A stretch of 6,187 bases of DNA from Tannerella sp. Its GTDB lineage: Bacteria; Bacteroidota; Bacteroidia; Bacteroidales; Tannerellaceae. Shown here piece by piece: positions 5,579 to 6,187 of this stretch (the stretch's first letter is position 1; the number at the start of each line of letters is the position of its first letter). Position numbers and translations under genes: made by a program. The stretch spans positions 1-6,187 of the forward strand of contig JAISWC010000286.1 of the NCBI GenBank assembly GCA_031271245.1, read 5' to 3'. The notes beneath the pieces were generated by a model that saw only the letters and a program-made list of their open reading frames with translations, searched no databases and was not told the origin of the DNA.

Positions 5579-6187
5579 ATGCGTATAAGACTTAAAGCAA
5601 TCATTGGAATGACGGCCGGCCTTGTATGTGCCGGGACGGTGTTCGGCCAGAAAGCCGAACGCAGGCATATCCGTGAAGGGAATAGAATATATCGAGATAC
5701 CTCAATAAGCGAAAGTAAGAGATTCACCGAGGCGGAGATTGCTTACCGGAAAAGCGTGGACGTGAACCCCCGTTCCGTCGAGGGGGCCTACGATTTGGGC
5801 AACGCCCTGTACCGTCAGCAGAAATATCCCGAAGCGGCCGAACAGTACCAGCTGGTTGCCGGGCAAAGCGAGCGGCTGCTGTCCGAAAACAGGGAGGCCA
5901 ACGCCGTCCGTCTGGCACAGGTGTACCACAACCTGGGGAACATTGGAATGCAGGGCAAGGAGTACGCGAAAAGCGTCGAGGCTTACAAGCAGTCGCTGCG
6001 GCTGAATCCGAAAGACGACGAAACGCGGTATAACCTGGCGCTGGCGCAAAAGCTGCTCGACGACCAGCAACAGCAGGATCAGGATCAGCAGCAGAACGAG
6101 GATCAGCAGGAACAGGAACAGCAGGAGCAGCAGCAGAATCAGGATCAGGATCAGAAGACGCAGGAACAGCCCCAGCCCGACGAACGG
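5579..6187 (+). CDS. batC: BatC, exported TPR protein with Gln-rich tail (partial, cut by window end)
   Basis: The frame from ATG 5579 stays open to the last base, giving 203 residues with no stop, so the C-terminus is missing. The N-terminus looks like a signal peptide (MRIRLK, hydrophobic stretch, likely cleavage after VFG at residue 23). C17 does not sit in a lipobox, so a lipoprotein is unlikely. Tetratricopeptide repeats follow at about 30-64, 67-95 and 111-144, the first and third ending in NP (DVNP, RLNP), with the start of another helix at 149-160. From residue 163 the protein becomes a Gln/Glu/Asp-rich low-complexity tail (22 Gln in residues 163-199). BatC in this operon family is a TPR protein presumed to act as a periplasmic scaffold for BatA, BatB and BatD. 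No clear Shine-Dalgarno sequence precedes the start, which is 12 bases after batB. Confidence 0.92.
   Translation, partial: MRIRLKAIIGMTAGLVCAGTVFGQKAERRHIREGNRIYRDTSISESKRFTEAEIAYRKSVDVNPRSVEGAYDLGNALYRQQKYPEAAEQYQLVAGQSERLLSENREANAVRLAQVYHNLGNIGMQGKEYAKSVEAYKQSLRLNPKDDETRYNLALAQKLLDDQQQQDQDQQQNEDQQEQEQQEQQQNQDQDQKTQEQPQPDER
6065..6169 (+). repeat. CAG/GAT/GAA-rich low-complexity repeat coding the BatC Gln-rich tail
   Basis: This in-frame imperfect triplet repeat is built from CAG (Gln) mixed with GAT and GAA/GAG codons, including runs such as GATCAGGATCAG near 6077 and again near 6144. It encodes BatC residues 163-197. All but one Gln codon are CAG (one CAA at 6068-6070), so the DNA itself is repetitive and could change length by slippage in whole-codon steps without breaking the frame. 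It may continue beyond the window. Confidence 0.85.

Noticed and set aside
5627..5632. BatC as a lipoprotein via C17
   Set aside because: The residues before C17 (GLV) do not fit a lipobox, which needs Gly, Ala or Ser at the position before Cys; a standard signal peptidase I site after VFG fits better.
1..6187. CRISPR array, tRNA/rRNA, insertion sequence or phage genes
   Set aside because: No regularly spaced direct repeats, no tRNA-like cloverleaf, no transposase or phage protein wording, and no terminal inverted repeats were seen.

Overview
The window carries the front part of a Bacteroidota (most likely Bacteroidales) 'Bat' (Bacteroides aerotolerance) operon, all on the + strand. The assignment rests on three things: the gene order moxR, DUF58 gene, membrane-anchored BatD-like gene, batA, batB, batC; protein wording I recognise from Bacteroides/Parabacteroides relatives; and a Bacteroidota-type -7 box (TAnnTTTG) before the first gene, most of whose genes also lack a good Shine-Dalgarno sequence. 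The genus cannot be fixed from this window.

Layout. Positions 1-634 are a leader with no convincing gene. It is AT-rich at both ends, with a GC-richer island at about 300-490 holding inverted and short tandem repeats. A putative promoter -7 box lies at 566-573. Then come a MoxR AAA+ ATPase (635-1630), a soluble DUF58/VWA-like protein (1655-2524), an exported single-pass membrane protein with a periplasmic BatD-like domain and a cytoplasmic helical domain (2532-3551), two paralogous membrane-anchored VWA proteins, BatA (3548-4534) and BatB (4547-5566), and the start of the TPR protein BatC (5579 to the right edge, incomplete). Gaps between genes are 24, 7, -4, 12 and 12 nt, with no terminator-like structure between them, so they are read as one transcription unit. 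batD and batE are expected just beyond the right edge.

How the parts may work together. MoxR ATPases typically act as chaperone-like partners of VWA proteins. Here the ATPase and the DUF58 protein would be cytoplasmic. BatA, BatB and the BatD-like protein sit in the inner membrane, and BatC is predicted to be exported as a TPR scaffold. All three VWA-type proteins keep an intact metal-ion-dependent adhesion site (MIDAS), so each could bind a metal and a partner. The biochemical job of Bat systems is still poorly defined; roles in aerotolerance and envelope stress are proposed from genetics.

This is a known system type, not a new one. The least explained parts are the repeat-bearing GC island in the leader, the BatD-like gene between the DUF58 gene and batA, and the Gln-rich tail of BatC, which runs off the right edge.
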